Positions 42,006 through 51,645 of a stretch of DNA of 60,000 nucleotides are shown here, one piece after another. Origin of the DNA: Polytrichum commune. Taxonomy: Eukaryota > Streptophyta > Polytrichopsida > Polytrichales > Polytrichaceae. Numbering within the stretch: position 1 is the stretch's first letter; each line of letters starts with the position of its first letter. The stretch covers positions 43,239,180-43,299,179 of the forward strand of contig OX485808.1 of assembly GCA_950295325.1 (NCBI GenBank). Direction: 5' to 3'. A program made the translations under genes and the position numbers. Under the pieces are notes generated by a model. The model was not told the DNA's origin. It made no database searches and saw only the letters and a program-made list of their open reading frames with translations.

Positions 42006-45000
42006 GTGGGTGCATTCAAGGCTTTGATGTCCAAAGTTAAGTAACAGTTTTGGTCGGTGCATTTTCTGTTCAATCAATAACAATGCTCAAAACTTAATCT
42101 TTAGAGGTGAATGATCCTTTTCGGAGCCAACAGTGTAAACAATCTTGCAATTCTAGAGGAGTAAGTTGTGACATGATCCAACCACCACAACATGCTCCTC
42201 TAGGATTTCAGGATTGTTACAAACACTTTTTTTGTTATTTTTTAATGGAAGCTGATAGATTCTGAACTAGGTGTTGAATTGGAGTCAGTGTTTCCTCAGA
42301 TTGGAAATCTGGAAATTGTCAATCAGTTTGACAATTTATCTTTAACCTCCCAAACCACTTTAGGCTGACTTACACCACCGTTATCCAAAGCATAAAATTC
42401 TACTGGAAAAATAGAGGATTAAAATTCCCTTAGAACATCTCTGCTTGCTACAGAAGGGTGTAGCGCCCATGTTAAGACATGGCATTTGAGCTAGAATATG
42501 AGTCATTGCAAGCAATTGGACTAATTACGATTGTCCTTGAATGCGACTTCTCCAAGGATTGTCACTCCCATCAAGTTTGAGTAGTCAAACTAATCGTGCT
42601 TTGAGTCAGAGTTCAGCCATTTCTGAATCTACCCGATTTTCATAACCCTCAACTAGGCGGGTTAGACACGCCATAAACAAACATTTAATTTCTGAACTGC
42701 TCTTGGGCCGAGGTGGCAGACTCCCACTTGCTTAGAGCAGGCCTAATATCTGCACGAACATTGACCTTCGTTTTCCTACCTTACTTTTGTGTTGGGATGT
42801 ATACGGATCGCATTCGGTCTCATCGTGGATGATTTCTAGATGATTTCATGGTTCGAGCGGTTCAAATATTGGGCTATGTCCAATATGTATTGTGATCATA
42901 ACCGATTTCTGAACTGTTCAGAGGTTCAATGTGGCAGACTTCCCACCTGCTTAGAGCAGGCCTAATATCTGCATGAACATCGACCTTTGTTTTCCTACTT
43001 TTCTTTTTGTGCAGGGATGTATATGGATCGTATTTGACCTCATCATGGATAAATTTTCAAAGATTTCGTGGCTTGAGAAGTTCAATTTTCGGCTATGTCC
43101 AGTATTTGTTGCGATTCGAGCTGCTATTTTTGGATGATCACTTTCTCATGATTTGTTGCATAATTTGGTGCAGGTTTCACATAGGGCGGCAACCACTCGT
43201 CATAGTGGCCGATAGTGAGCTGTGCAGGCAACTCGGGATCAAGAACTTCAAGGCTGCCTCTAACAGAAGCATTCCTGCTTTCGTGGAGTGCGCGCAAGTC
43301 CATAAAGATGGTCTTTTTTTCACCAAGTAAGTTAGATGGGGTCACCTTCTCAACCGTATTGCTGTAGGATTATTTTCTGCTTTGTTTAGATGTCTGAGTA
43401 GGAAATTCAATCTGTACTAATCAATTTATCTAAAGTCTGCTATAAATTACAAGGTCGGAGAGATCAATGAAAATTGGGTTGATGCTGTATGGTTCTGGAG
43501 GTTAAGGTTTTGAAGACGATTTCCGTTTTGTTCTGCTTTTGAGAATCTGCAGATTCTGCACAACTCATTACTTCAAAGTTGTGCTCAAATAATTGCCAAT
43601 TAAAAGATATTGATGCACAGGTCTTTGATTCTGGGCAAAGATTTTTAGAAAGATGTGTTTCTCTGTGTTTTTGTTTTTTAATTAAAAAAGAAGTGCCTAG
43701 TTCTTTCCACTTGTTGTGCGTCTTTTGCATTTAAATATTTTGGAATTGGTCAGAAACCTACACATTACCAATCACAGATGAATTCAGGTTCTAGAATATG
43801 TCGACAATGAGGCATAAGTTTTGTTTGGTGTCGATTTGTGATGACTGAACAAAAACTATATATCACACGGGCCCTGGAATGAAGCCACGACTCGGTGGGA
43901 AAGCTCGTTTGGGTTCCAAATAGTGGCTGGCTCTTTTGCGTGTTTACTGACAACCGACCTGTAGAGTAGCTCATTGTCAGTGCGGTTGTATTAGTTCATT
44001 TTAGTTGTAGGTGTCTTTGTCACTCACCAGTGTCCCGGGAGGTTTTTGGGCATAATCGGTCAAGATCCTAGTGTTTCCAAGTGCGACCGGTTACATGTTG
44101 ACATCTTTCGGTTTTCCTTTATTGATTAGAGGTATATTGTATAGATTCCTCTAAATTGATCGGTAATTTTCCTAAAGTCTTGAACCTCAACCGGCTCATC
44201 TTTAACAAGCCGTCGGTTCTCCCCATTCACTGTCACTCGCTTGTTAAGGTTATAGTTTAGGCCAACCCCATGCTTTCCTTACTTTCTCCTCCCTGTCCGG
44301 CTTTGGGTAACTTGGTGTCAATGTGCTGATCAATCTCCATTGGGTAACCTCTTAATGTCTTTGGAATCTCAAGTCATTTGATTCGAACAAAACTAGGTGT
44401 GCATGTCCAAGCCTCTTACAGAAAGGTAATTTTTTTTTCTCCTTCAATAAATTAAATTCATGTAACATCATGTGAATAACCTCATCATTTGATATTTATG
44501 ATCTTACTCTAAGTCCGGTAAATGATGTATGAACCTTTGGTAGAATAAGATAACAAACAATTATAGATGATGCCACCATGATTTTTGGAGCATGATTGCA
44601 CATGAAACACTTCGTATTTTTGAAGATTACAATATGAATTTATTTCAAATGTTATGATGGTGGGATTTGTGTAGAGGAGCACAATGGACGGGAATGCGCA
44701 ACATCCTCCTACCCCTCTTCCATTCTGAGCAAATGCTCACCTTCACCCCCCTCCTCACACGGATCATTGACACCTTCACCACCAACCTCAGCCGTCGAGA
44801 GCCTACCGAAGATGTCAATATCTCTGACCTCTTCCACCTCTATGGCCTTGATGTCATTGGCGAGTCCGCCTTCGGTACCCGCTTCAACCTCCTCCACGAG
44901 GACTCCGGCTGTATCTCGAACCCCAAAGGGAACAACACAGGTTTCGTAATAAGCAATTTATTTCCTTTCATTATGATTATCACTTTTCTTTCACAAATCT

Positions 45001-48000
45001 TATTATCATCTTTGCGAAATTTGGTGCTTTTTGCAAAGAACTCAAACGGTGAATCTATCCAATGATAATATTTCAGTTGACATGGTTGACTTCACTCCAT
45101 ATTCATAATTTACCATAGACAACGGATAATGGACTCATGGGTATTAAGAAGGAACTCTATTATGTAAGAGTCATAAATTATATAAAGGATTTTGTAAACC
45201 TTATAAACAATAATGACATACCTCAGTATGCACCTTATAGCACCTTATGTTAGTTAATTTTACTTATTATAACAACTTGATGCTTCTTTTCATCTTGGAC
45301 CTGGAGCTACACTCTTGGTTTCATTGACATTTCTGGCCCATACCTTAGATGTCCTTGAATAAATGTGTGAATGTATATCCATTGTTATTAAGTAGCTGGG
45401 AGTACCACACTATCTAAACTATGTGCCACATAGATCATAAGTATGTACGATGAATCAAAGTTTCTTGCTAAGTTGAAGTGTAAGAGTGAGGATTTAGAAA
45501 AATAACTCTACCCGGTCATCAATCAATCCATTGGCAGTGCCCCGCATGTGTAGTTACGTGACCTTGTTATGAGCTTATCATAAGTTGCCATAGCCTTACT
45601 TTGCAAATGCTCCTTGCTTACTAAGCTAATATGTCGGTCACTGTTATTCGGTTCGTTTTTCATGTTCTCTAACTTCTATGGATTAGATTTACACAATCAA
45701 ACTTGTGTTGCATTAGGATGATCTACGATGGAAGATCAACAAACACCATATTGAAATCAGACTTCCCATGATCATTTCGTTATGGTTATTGAAAGTGCTT
45801 AGCTGAATACATAGCTGGTCCTCCCAATCCAGTCGTGTTCACTGTTGGATGGAGTAGTTGATCAAGTTTGAAGGCGTAGTCCAATCTCTTGTAAACATGT
45901 GTGCTTATGGTGTTTGTTCTTTGATCCTCACCTAACCACACACCCATCAAAATATAGTCTAAGAATGTATGATTAAGAAAAGTAACCGAATAACACCCGC
46001 AAGATACCTCGCTGCTATTCCACAGGACTTGCTCCACCGCCGGCCTCGATCAACCCCGACCAAGAGCTCGTGGACCGCGCCGTGAAGTCGCTGGCCGCAC
46101 TCCGGATGGACGCGAGTGCCCCTGCGAGCACCCTCGCCGGAGTGCTCTTCCCGATCCTGCAACACCCACTCCGCTACCTGCTCACCAAGATCCGGGGGAC
46201 CGCCGACTGGGAGCAGGAGACGAGCAACGCGAGGCTGGTGCAGCGGCTGAACGACATCGTGGAGCGGCGGCAGGAGGAGAAAGGGCGGGAGCTGCGGATG
46301 GACGCGTTGTCGCTCCTGTTGAACGCCAGGGACAACTCCGTGGCCTCGCGCAAGCTGTTGCAGCCGAACTACGTGAGCGGGGTGACGTTTGAGCTCCTGC
46401 TGGCGGGGTCGGAGACGACGGCCACCACTCTCGCGTTCATCGTGTGGCTGCTCTCGGGCGACGAGCGCGTGGAGAAGCGGCTGGTGGAGGAGATCGATGC
46501 GTTCGGGCCCATCGACAAGCCGGTCACCATGGCCGACGTCGACGGCTTCACTTACCTCGACAAGGTAACTTCGCCGCGACCTCACTGTCCTCGTCCTTGA
46601 AACACGCGATTCGTGCGAGATGGTTGCCAGATCAAAATCCAGCCCGGAAGACACACTTTTCTCATAAATTTTGGGAGCTCATATGAAGATCTTGGCTCAG
46701 GCGAACTAACTCATACACTGGTTCCTTGGAGGCAAAGGTTTAGGCATCCAACAAGGAACGATGGTATGGGTTGGTTCGTCCAAATTTGAAGATCTTATTC
46801 TTTATCAACGTGAAGGTGCCCATGCTTGTATAAGGGTCATTATAATGGTCCTCCCAATTATGTTGACTATTGAACCCAGAATGGTGATCATATTCTGATC
46901 ACGTAATTCCTGTCTCTTCTAAAACACATGTCTTTTTGGTGTCTGTTCTTGAAGCCATACCAAACCACATACCACTCAAATATAGGTGTCCTCATAAGAA
47001 AAGTAATCAAATAAGGGAACTTGTCTACCTTGCAATGTTTATACTTTACTTCCCATGTTTTTTAATTTCATTCTTTGGTTTGGTTTTATTTTTGTTTATT
47101 TTTGTTTTACTTCTTTGAAATTTTAGATTCTTTAACACTTAATGCCACATTTGCATCATATGTTGCAAGCTTTTACATCCGCTCTTTAATTTGTGTTGAT
47201 TTGAGTTCGAAATAGTGGAGGGGATCTTATGTCCACATTGACTTTCTAGCCTTAGTGTTCTTTATCATCTATATTATTTGAATGTGTAAATGCAACTATA
47301 ATTATTTGAGTTGTATCTTGTAGGTAATGAAGGAAGCCATGAGGATATACACCACAACTCCAGTGGTGGCTCGGGAGCTGTCGGAGGACATGACCCTTGG
47401 TGGTTACTTTCTACCTAAGGTTAGTGAATCATCCTAATTTCCAAGTTCTTTCAATATAAAACATTGTCATAGTGCTTAATTTCGATTCATACTTTACTCT
47501 AGTGTGTTACTACCCATGTCCACCATTGAAAGGCTAAAGTTTTTTGAAAGAATAAGCAAATTTCATGTAGGCTTGCCTAGTAGGAATTGATAGCAAATAT
47601 GAACCTACAATTTTCAAATGCTTATTTGTGTCCAACTCAAGTTGTCAGCTTTAGAATTAACAATATGTTAAGCAATTTTGAAACCTCATAACATGCTTTT
47701 GGAGAATTACACTTGAATGCTTGGGCTTTTGGTTCCAAGTGGCGATCCCCTTGGGGGAATATTTGGCTTATGCAGGATTGGCTTGGGAACTGCCTCATCT
47801 AATTAACAATTGTGAATCACAGAAACTGTCGTTTCAAAATTCAACATGATTGAAGTAGAGATGGAAGAGTAATAAGGGTCCATAATGAAGATTGCTTTAC
47901 TATTGAAATGATCACATAGGCTTTCCCAATTGTGTCATTATTGAACCTAGAATGGTGTTTGTATTTTGAACACATAGTTCATTCTCATTGTAATATGTTT

Positions 48001-48548
48001 CTTTAGTGTCCACTTTGGACTCCAAGCCATGTCATACACCACTCAAATATAGGTGTTAAACTAAGAGGAGTGACCATTATTAAGAACCAGTGAGTAGGTA
48101 GACTAGTCTTATACTGTATGAAAGCAAGTAAAAACTTCAAACAAAAACTAGAATATTGGACCTCCAAGTTTTCAACTCTAATGTCACCCTTTTGTGTTTC
48201 CTTGGATGAATGCAGGGCACCGCAATATGGATGGCATTGATAGCTGTCTTCAAGGATCCCAAACACTACCCAGATCCAGATGTTTTCCGTCCAGAGCGAT
48301 TCGATCCAGAAAGTGAGGAAAGCAAAACACGAGCACCTTATGCGTTCTTCCCATTCGGAATAGGTCCACGAGCATGCATCGGGTTTAAATTTGCAAACAT
48401 AGAAGTAAAAATGCTTCTCATCCAAATTTACCGACGTTTCCTACTTCGCCGGTCCCCATTGATGGAGGACCCATTGGAGCTTGAATTTGGGATGATTGTT
48501 CGGCCAGCTAAAGATATATTAGTCCGGGTTCATCGTCGCCACCTTTGA
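41803..48548 (+). CDS. CYP711A: Cytochrome P450 CYP711 family (MAX1-type carlactone oxidase), six exons
   Basis: Exons 41803-42005, 43174-43326, 44675-44940, 46026-46564, 47324-47419 and 48216-48548 join with compatible phases and GT-AG introns into 529 residues. N-terminal membrane anchor about 9-26; WKLRHIPCAPYTWGIGHLPLM stands for the hinge; GRQPLVIVADSELCRQLGIK; I-helix AGSETT (334-339); K-helix EAMR (391-394); VARE then GGYFLPKGT; PERF (445-448); haem loop FGIGPRACIG with Cys473. The layout follows Arabidopsis MAX1 (At2g26170) closely throughout. In known CYP711A enzymes the reaction is oxidation of carlactone to carlactonoic acid (some go further) at the ER, in strigolactone synthesis; the exact product here is inferred only. 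The start ATG has a strong context (GCGGCGATGG). Confidence 0.88.
42670..43135 (+). repeat. ~225-bp tandem duplication in CYP711 intron 1
   Basis: Unit 1 from about 42690 and unit 2 from about 42903 share TTTCTGAACTG, GTGGCAGACT, CTTAGAGCAGGCCTAATATC, TTTTCCTAC and GGATGTATAnGGATCG, then GGCTATGTCCA. The second unit ends 40-60 bases before exon 2. Confidence 0.85.
43174..43326 (+). CDS. CYP711A: CYP711 exon 2
   Basis: Starts after TTGGTGCAG with one base completing codon 68 (Arg) and ends ACCAA/GTAAGT. Encodes FHIGRQPLVIVADSELCR to GLFFTK, the B-helix region typical of CYP711. Confidence 0.9.
44031..44236 (+). repeat. Dispersed repeat family C, copy 2 (CYP711 intron 2)
   Basis: Collinear with 32361-32590, with many substitutions. 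Lies in the middle of intron 2 and adds to its length (1348 bp). Confidence 0.6.
44675..44940 (+). CDS. CYP711A: CYP711 exon 3
   Basis: Starts after TTTGTGTAG with one base completing the Lys codon and ends AACACAG/GTTTCG (a weak donor). Encodes GAQWTGMRNILLPLFHSEQ (C-helix W/R motif) through GLDVIGESAFGTRF. Confidence 0.85.
45642..45995 (+). mobile_element. MITE family A, copy 2 (CYP711 intron 3)
   Basis: Left end TGTTATTCGGTTCGTTTTTC; right end in reverse TGTTATTCGGTTACTTTTC. Collinear with 4069-4408 over its whole length. It ends 30 bases before exon 4, so the branch-point region of this intron lies in or beside the element. Confidence 0.75.
46026..46564 (+). CDS. CYP711A: CYP711 exon 4
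   Basis: Starts after CTATTCCACAG and ends CTCGACAAG/GTAACT. Encodes residues 208-387, including FPILQHPLRYLL, TADWEQETSNARL and the I-helix oxygen-binding AGSETTAT. Base composition is strikingly GC-rich (44 of 60 bases from 46081) compared with exon 6 (23 of 60 from 48361). The long antisense frame across it is a by-product of this composition. Confidence 0.92.
46699..46781. mobile_element. Very small hairpin MITE, family E, copy 2 (CYP711 intron 4)
   Basis: Reads AGGCGAACTAACTCATACAC at the left and, in reverse at the right, GGACGAACCAACCCATACCA. Same 83-bp length and internal hairpin as 38632-38714. Confidence 0.72.
46790..47014 (+). mobile_element. MITE family A, copy 3 (CYP711 intron 4), degenerate
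   Basis: Shares GGTCCTCCCAATTATGTTGA, AACACATGTCTTTTTGGTGT, ACCACATACCACTCAAATAT and AAGAAAAGTAATCAAATAA with copies 1 and 2. The left end is poorly preserved. Confidence 0.6.
47324..47419 (+). CDS. CYP711A: CYP711 exon 5
   Basis: 32 codons between ATCTTGTAG and CCTAAG/GTTAGT: VMKEAMRIYTTTPVVARELS and on to GGYFLPK. Holds the K-helix ExxR pair and the VARE signature. Confidence 0.92.
47885..48085 (+). mobile_element. MITE family A, copy 4 (CYP711 intron 5), degenerate
   Basis: Shares TTTCCCAATTGTGTCATTAT, GAACACATAGTTC-like, CACCACTCAAATATAGGTGT and AAACTAAGAGGAGTGACC-like phrases with the other copies, most closely with copy 3. Confidence 0.55.
48216..48548 (+). CDS. CYP711A: CYP711 exon 6
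   Basis: Starts after GATGAATGCAG and ends at TGA. Encodes residues 420-529: GTAIWMALIAVFKDPKHYPD, PERF and the haem-binding FGIGPRACIG (Cys473), and a C-terminus as long as that of Arabidopsis MAX1. Confidence 0.93.
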   Translation, partial: GTAIWMALIAVFKDPKHYPDPDVFRPERFDPESEESKTRAPYAFFPFGIGPRACIGFKFANIEVKMLLIQIYRRFLLRRSPLMEDPLELEFGMIVRPAKDILVRVHRRHL

Positions 48549-49593
48549 AGTAAATTCCCGAGTCATGAACTAGATAACTCCTAAGTCGTTAGGGACATAT
48601 ACCCAAATGGGGTTGTTCGACATAACCAATTGAACTCCCTTCCCTTTGAACCCCTCGATCGTGGAGATTATAGCCTACATGAGAATGGGGGAGGGCAAGG
48701 ATTATGCCAAGGGAAAGTCATCCTCTTCCCCATTTTTATAATGTCGCCTCAAGTGCCAAATAGAATTAGATGGGTAAAGGATTAGCCAAATCACACTATG
48801 CTTCACAATGCATTCCATGACCTTCTCAATAAGGAGAGTCATTTTTAAGAAGTTGTTAGGAAAAGCAACGGTTGCTTGCATTCCTAGCCACTAGTTGCAA
48901 ATCTTCATTTGCATTAACAATATAGGTAATTCTGAGTCTCTATGATGGTCATTGTTTGTTTCAATCTGTATAACATAATGTATATTTCCATGGAGCCCTC
49001 ACCAAGAGCAATCAAGCTTGCATATTATTTTCTTTTCTTTCTTCAAAGATTGTTTTCACACTTGTTTGAATTTGCAACTGTCTTATATGCAAGAATATCA
49101 AATTTGACTTCTTATGAATTGAACTACTTGGATCATGTGAGAAATGGGAACACTACTGTAGCGCCCTTAAGTTCAATGAGTGTGGGTCACCATTTGGAGT
49201 TAGACATTATTAAGAAGTTAGGTTTCTATGGGGGATGCAATTCTTTACGAATACAACACAACTAGATGGTATGCACTTAATAGGACATAACAAAATTTTG
49301 ATGTTAAAATGTTACAATCTCTGTAAGCGTCTACATTATCAACATTGTGTAATTCTAAACAGATGTACACACTAAGTAAGGTATGTACATCCCTAAACCA
49401 ACACTAGAAATCTTGCACAATAGGTACATATCGATTATGAAGATGTTCACCTTTTGAACATTTGATATAATAGTTGGTTAAATAAGTTTCCTACCAAGAT
49501 AGCTTTAAACTCTTAACTTATAACTTTTGTATACAATATTTGAATGACTTGTTTTTTTAGTGCGTCGGAATCGTCTTGATCTTGCAAACGATC
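48549..49593. other. 3' flank of CYP711, no further gene seen
   Basis: Presumed 3' untranslated region then intergenic DNA. A 107-codon frame at 48942-49265 has no recognised domain. No clear AATAAA signal in the first 200 bases. Confidence 0.35.
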
Positions 49594-49937
49594 TCGGGGG
49601 GGGGGGGGGGGCAGTGTGTTAAAAAGTTAAGGATATAGGTGCGAACAACCACTATTTTATAGGGGGGTATTACTTTCAATTCTCTTCTTTTTTTCACATG
49701 CTATCATTATGTAATTTTCTACTTTGGGTTAATAGAAAAATGGCTTGCATTACTTATAATTCCAAATTACCTATTATTCCATACCCTATAGTACTTTAAA
49801 GATGTCCAATGCCATTTTTGATACCCTATATTACTCTTAAGTCCATTTATAAATTTTTGCCCCCATGTTTTTAAAATACCCTATCATTTGTTCGCACGTA
49901 TATTGCTACTCCAACCAATGACTACCCCCCCCCCCGA
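49594..49937. mobile_element. Foldback MITE bounded by G/C runs
   Basis: The left end is CTC followed by 16 G (49596-49611); the right end is 11 C (49925-49935) followed by GAG. Just inside, TATAGGTGCGAACAACCA on the left pairs with TATACGTGCGAACAAATG (right, reversed), and further in both sides have ATAGGG then GTATT. About 344 bp. No transposase. Homopolymer lengths should be treated with caution in assembled sequence. Confidence 0.6.
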
Positions 49938-50790
49938 GCAAACGATAATTTTAATAACATAAAATATGCTTAGTGCTTACTCTATTAGTTTAAGGTGTGT
50001 CGACCCTTGATTGAAATTCTGACCAGTTATTCACACTCTTGACCAATACCTAGGCCAAATTCCAATGATTAAGGTGATTTGGCACAATAATAAATTAAAC
50101 TCGAGACATCCATAGTCGACCATGTCCATTTAACTGCTCATTAAGGTCATGTAATGCTCACACGGATGAGATCTATATTTTTTAGGTGAACAAAGTTAAA
50201 GTTCATGTGGTGGCTTGTGACTGATTACCCTCATAAGAGTTTTGACAATTGTCATCACCAAGGAGTAGCATTTAGATGAGCGGTTATGTGTAACCCTAAA
50301 ATTCACGCTTTAAAATTTGTAGCAAGTACCGTATCCATGAAAAATAATAGTTCCTAAGAATTTGTTTCTCTAGAAAAATAATTCTCCACTTTTACTCCTC
50401 CTAGATAGATTCAAACTCTCTTTATTTTATAGGTTATAGACACCTCAACCTTACAATTGGAACATCATTACATGCGACTCAAGGGCTGATCACACCGGCT
50501 ACTTCTAGCACCATCCGTCTACATCTCTAGCTATAACAGCGTGAAAAGTACTCGGCCAACATCTATCCCTCAACATAATCCCCATCAATTTCACGGCTGA
50601 AACTGGACAAAAACATTGGTGTGGTATGGGCATCAATCGTTGTTATTCTCGTTGAACATGTCATTCTTGTACCCGGTACTTATACTGTAGTCGGTATAAT
50701 ATGTCTTAATTGTGGGCCATGACTATTCAGAAGTGAGTCTTTTCTACACATTTCCTGCAACAATATTCAGTTAATGGTCTTCTCCAGTGA
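49938..50790. other. Intergenic, no gene seen
   Basis: AT-rich, no convincing frame. Confidence 0.4.
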
Positions 50791-51055
50791 CGTCTCTGCT
50801 TTGGTAGAAATGGCGGAGCACTCATCTGATCTTTCACGTGCAGTGAGAGAATTCGATCACTAGAGATTTGATTGATCTCTTCTGCTTCATCGAATTCTAC
50901 ACTTGGGGATCAAACTCTTCAGCTGGCCTTCTCCACTCCAGGTCTGTCTCCTTCCTTTTGCTTGAAACGTTCAGAGTCGAGAAATTCTACGCTAGGGCTC
51001 AAGTCCTGGTAGGTTTTTAGAACTTGTTAGCGCTGATACTAAATTCGCCAACCAC

Positions 51056-51275
51056 TACACTAAATATGATATTTAGTGTGACTTCCTATTTGGAATTACG
51101 CAGTGCTATATCTATTTATTGTACGTCTCATATTTTACGAATAAATGTTGAATTGGTAGTTTGGACATTATAGAACATTGACAAGTTTACTTGGTAAAGT
51201 ATTTATTTAATAGTAAAAAGATATAGCACCGTGTAAATCCAAATAGTAAGTCACACTAAATATCATATTTGGTGA
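51056..51275. mobile_element. Palindromic MITE, family D, copy 2
   Basis: Left CACTAAATATGATATTTAGT then GTGACTTCCTATTTGGA; right, reversed, CACCAAATATGATATTTAGT then GTGACTTACTATTTGGA: inverted ends of about 37 bases with two differences. The ends are themselves palindromic. The interior aligns with 28691-28920. About 220 bp. Confidence 0.8.
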
Positions 51276-51285
51276 ACTGACAGTA

Positions 51286-51645
51286 GACTAAATATAATAT
51301 TTAGTGTCATATGGTAAGAAATGTCACTATGGTAACTTTTGGGATGACACCTCTTATGAATAAGTTTACAAATACTATCATGGATGATGGATGAGTTCAT
51401 CCATTGGCCAAACTCTACCTTCTCTTGTCATCAGCAACTTGTGATGAAATATGGTCATGGATGATTGAACTTTGGATGAAAAATCACTTAATAAGTGACA
51501 GTAATTGCAACATTGTAAATCTATAATCTCCCAAAACTTTTACAAGGAATGACGAATAATGTTGGGTTAACATTTAGTGTTGGTGACACTATATTGCAGT
51601 TTACAATTAGTATTGAGCAAGACAATATCATATTTAGTGTAGCTC
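51286..51645. mobile_element. MITE-like element adjoining family D copy; dispersed repeat copy 2
   Basis: It begins GACTAAATATAATATTTAGT and ends ACAATATCATATTTAGTGTA, with inverted palindromic ends similar to family D. The portion 51428-51630 aligns with 3086-3300. It sits 10 bases from the preceding element, suggesting tandem insertion or one element splitting another. Confidence 0.55.

Noticed and set aside
45959-46654. 231-codon minus-strand frame across CYP711 exon 4
   Set aside because: It is the antisense of a GC-rich true exon; its Arg/His/Gln/Val-rich translation is typical of such shadows.
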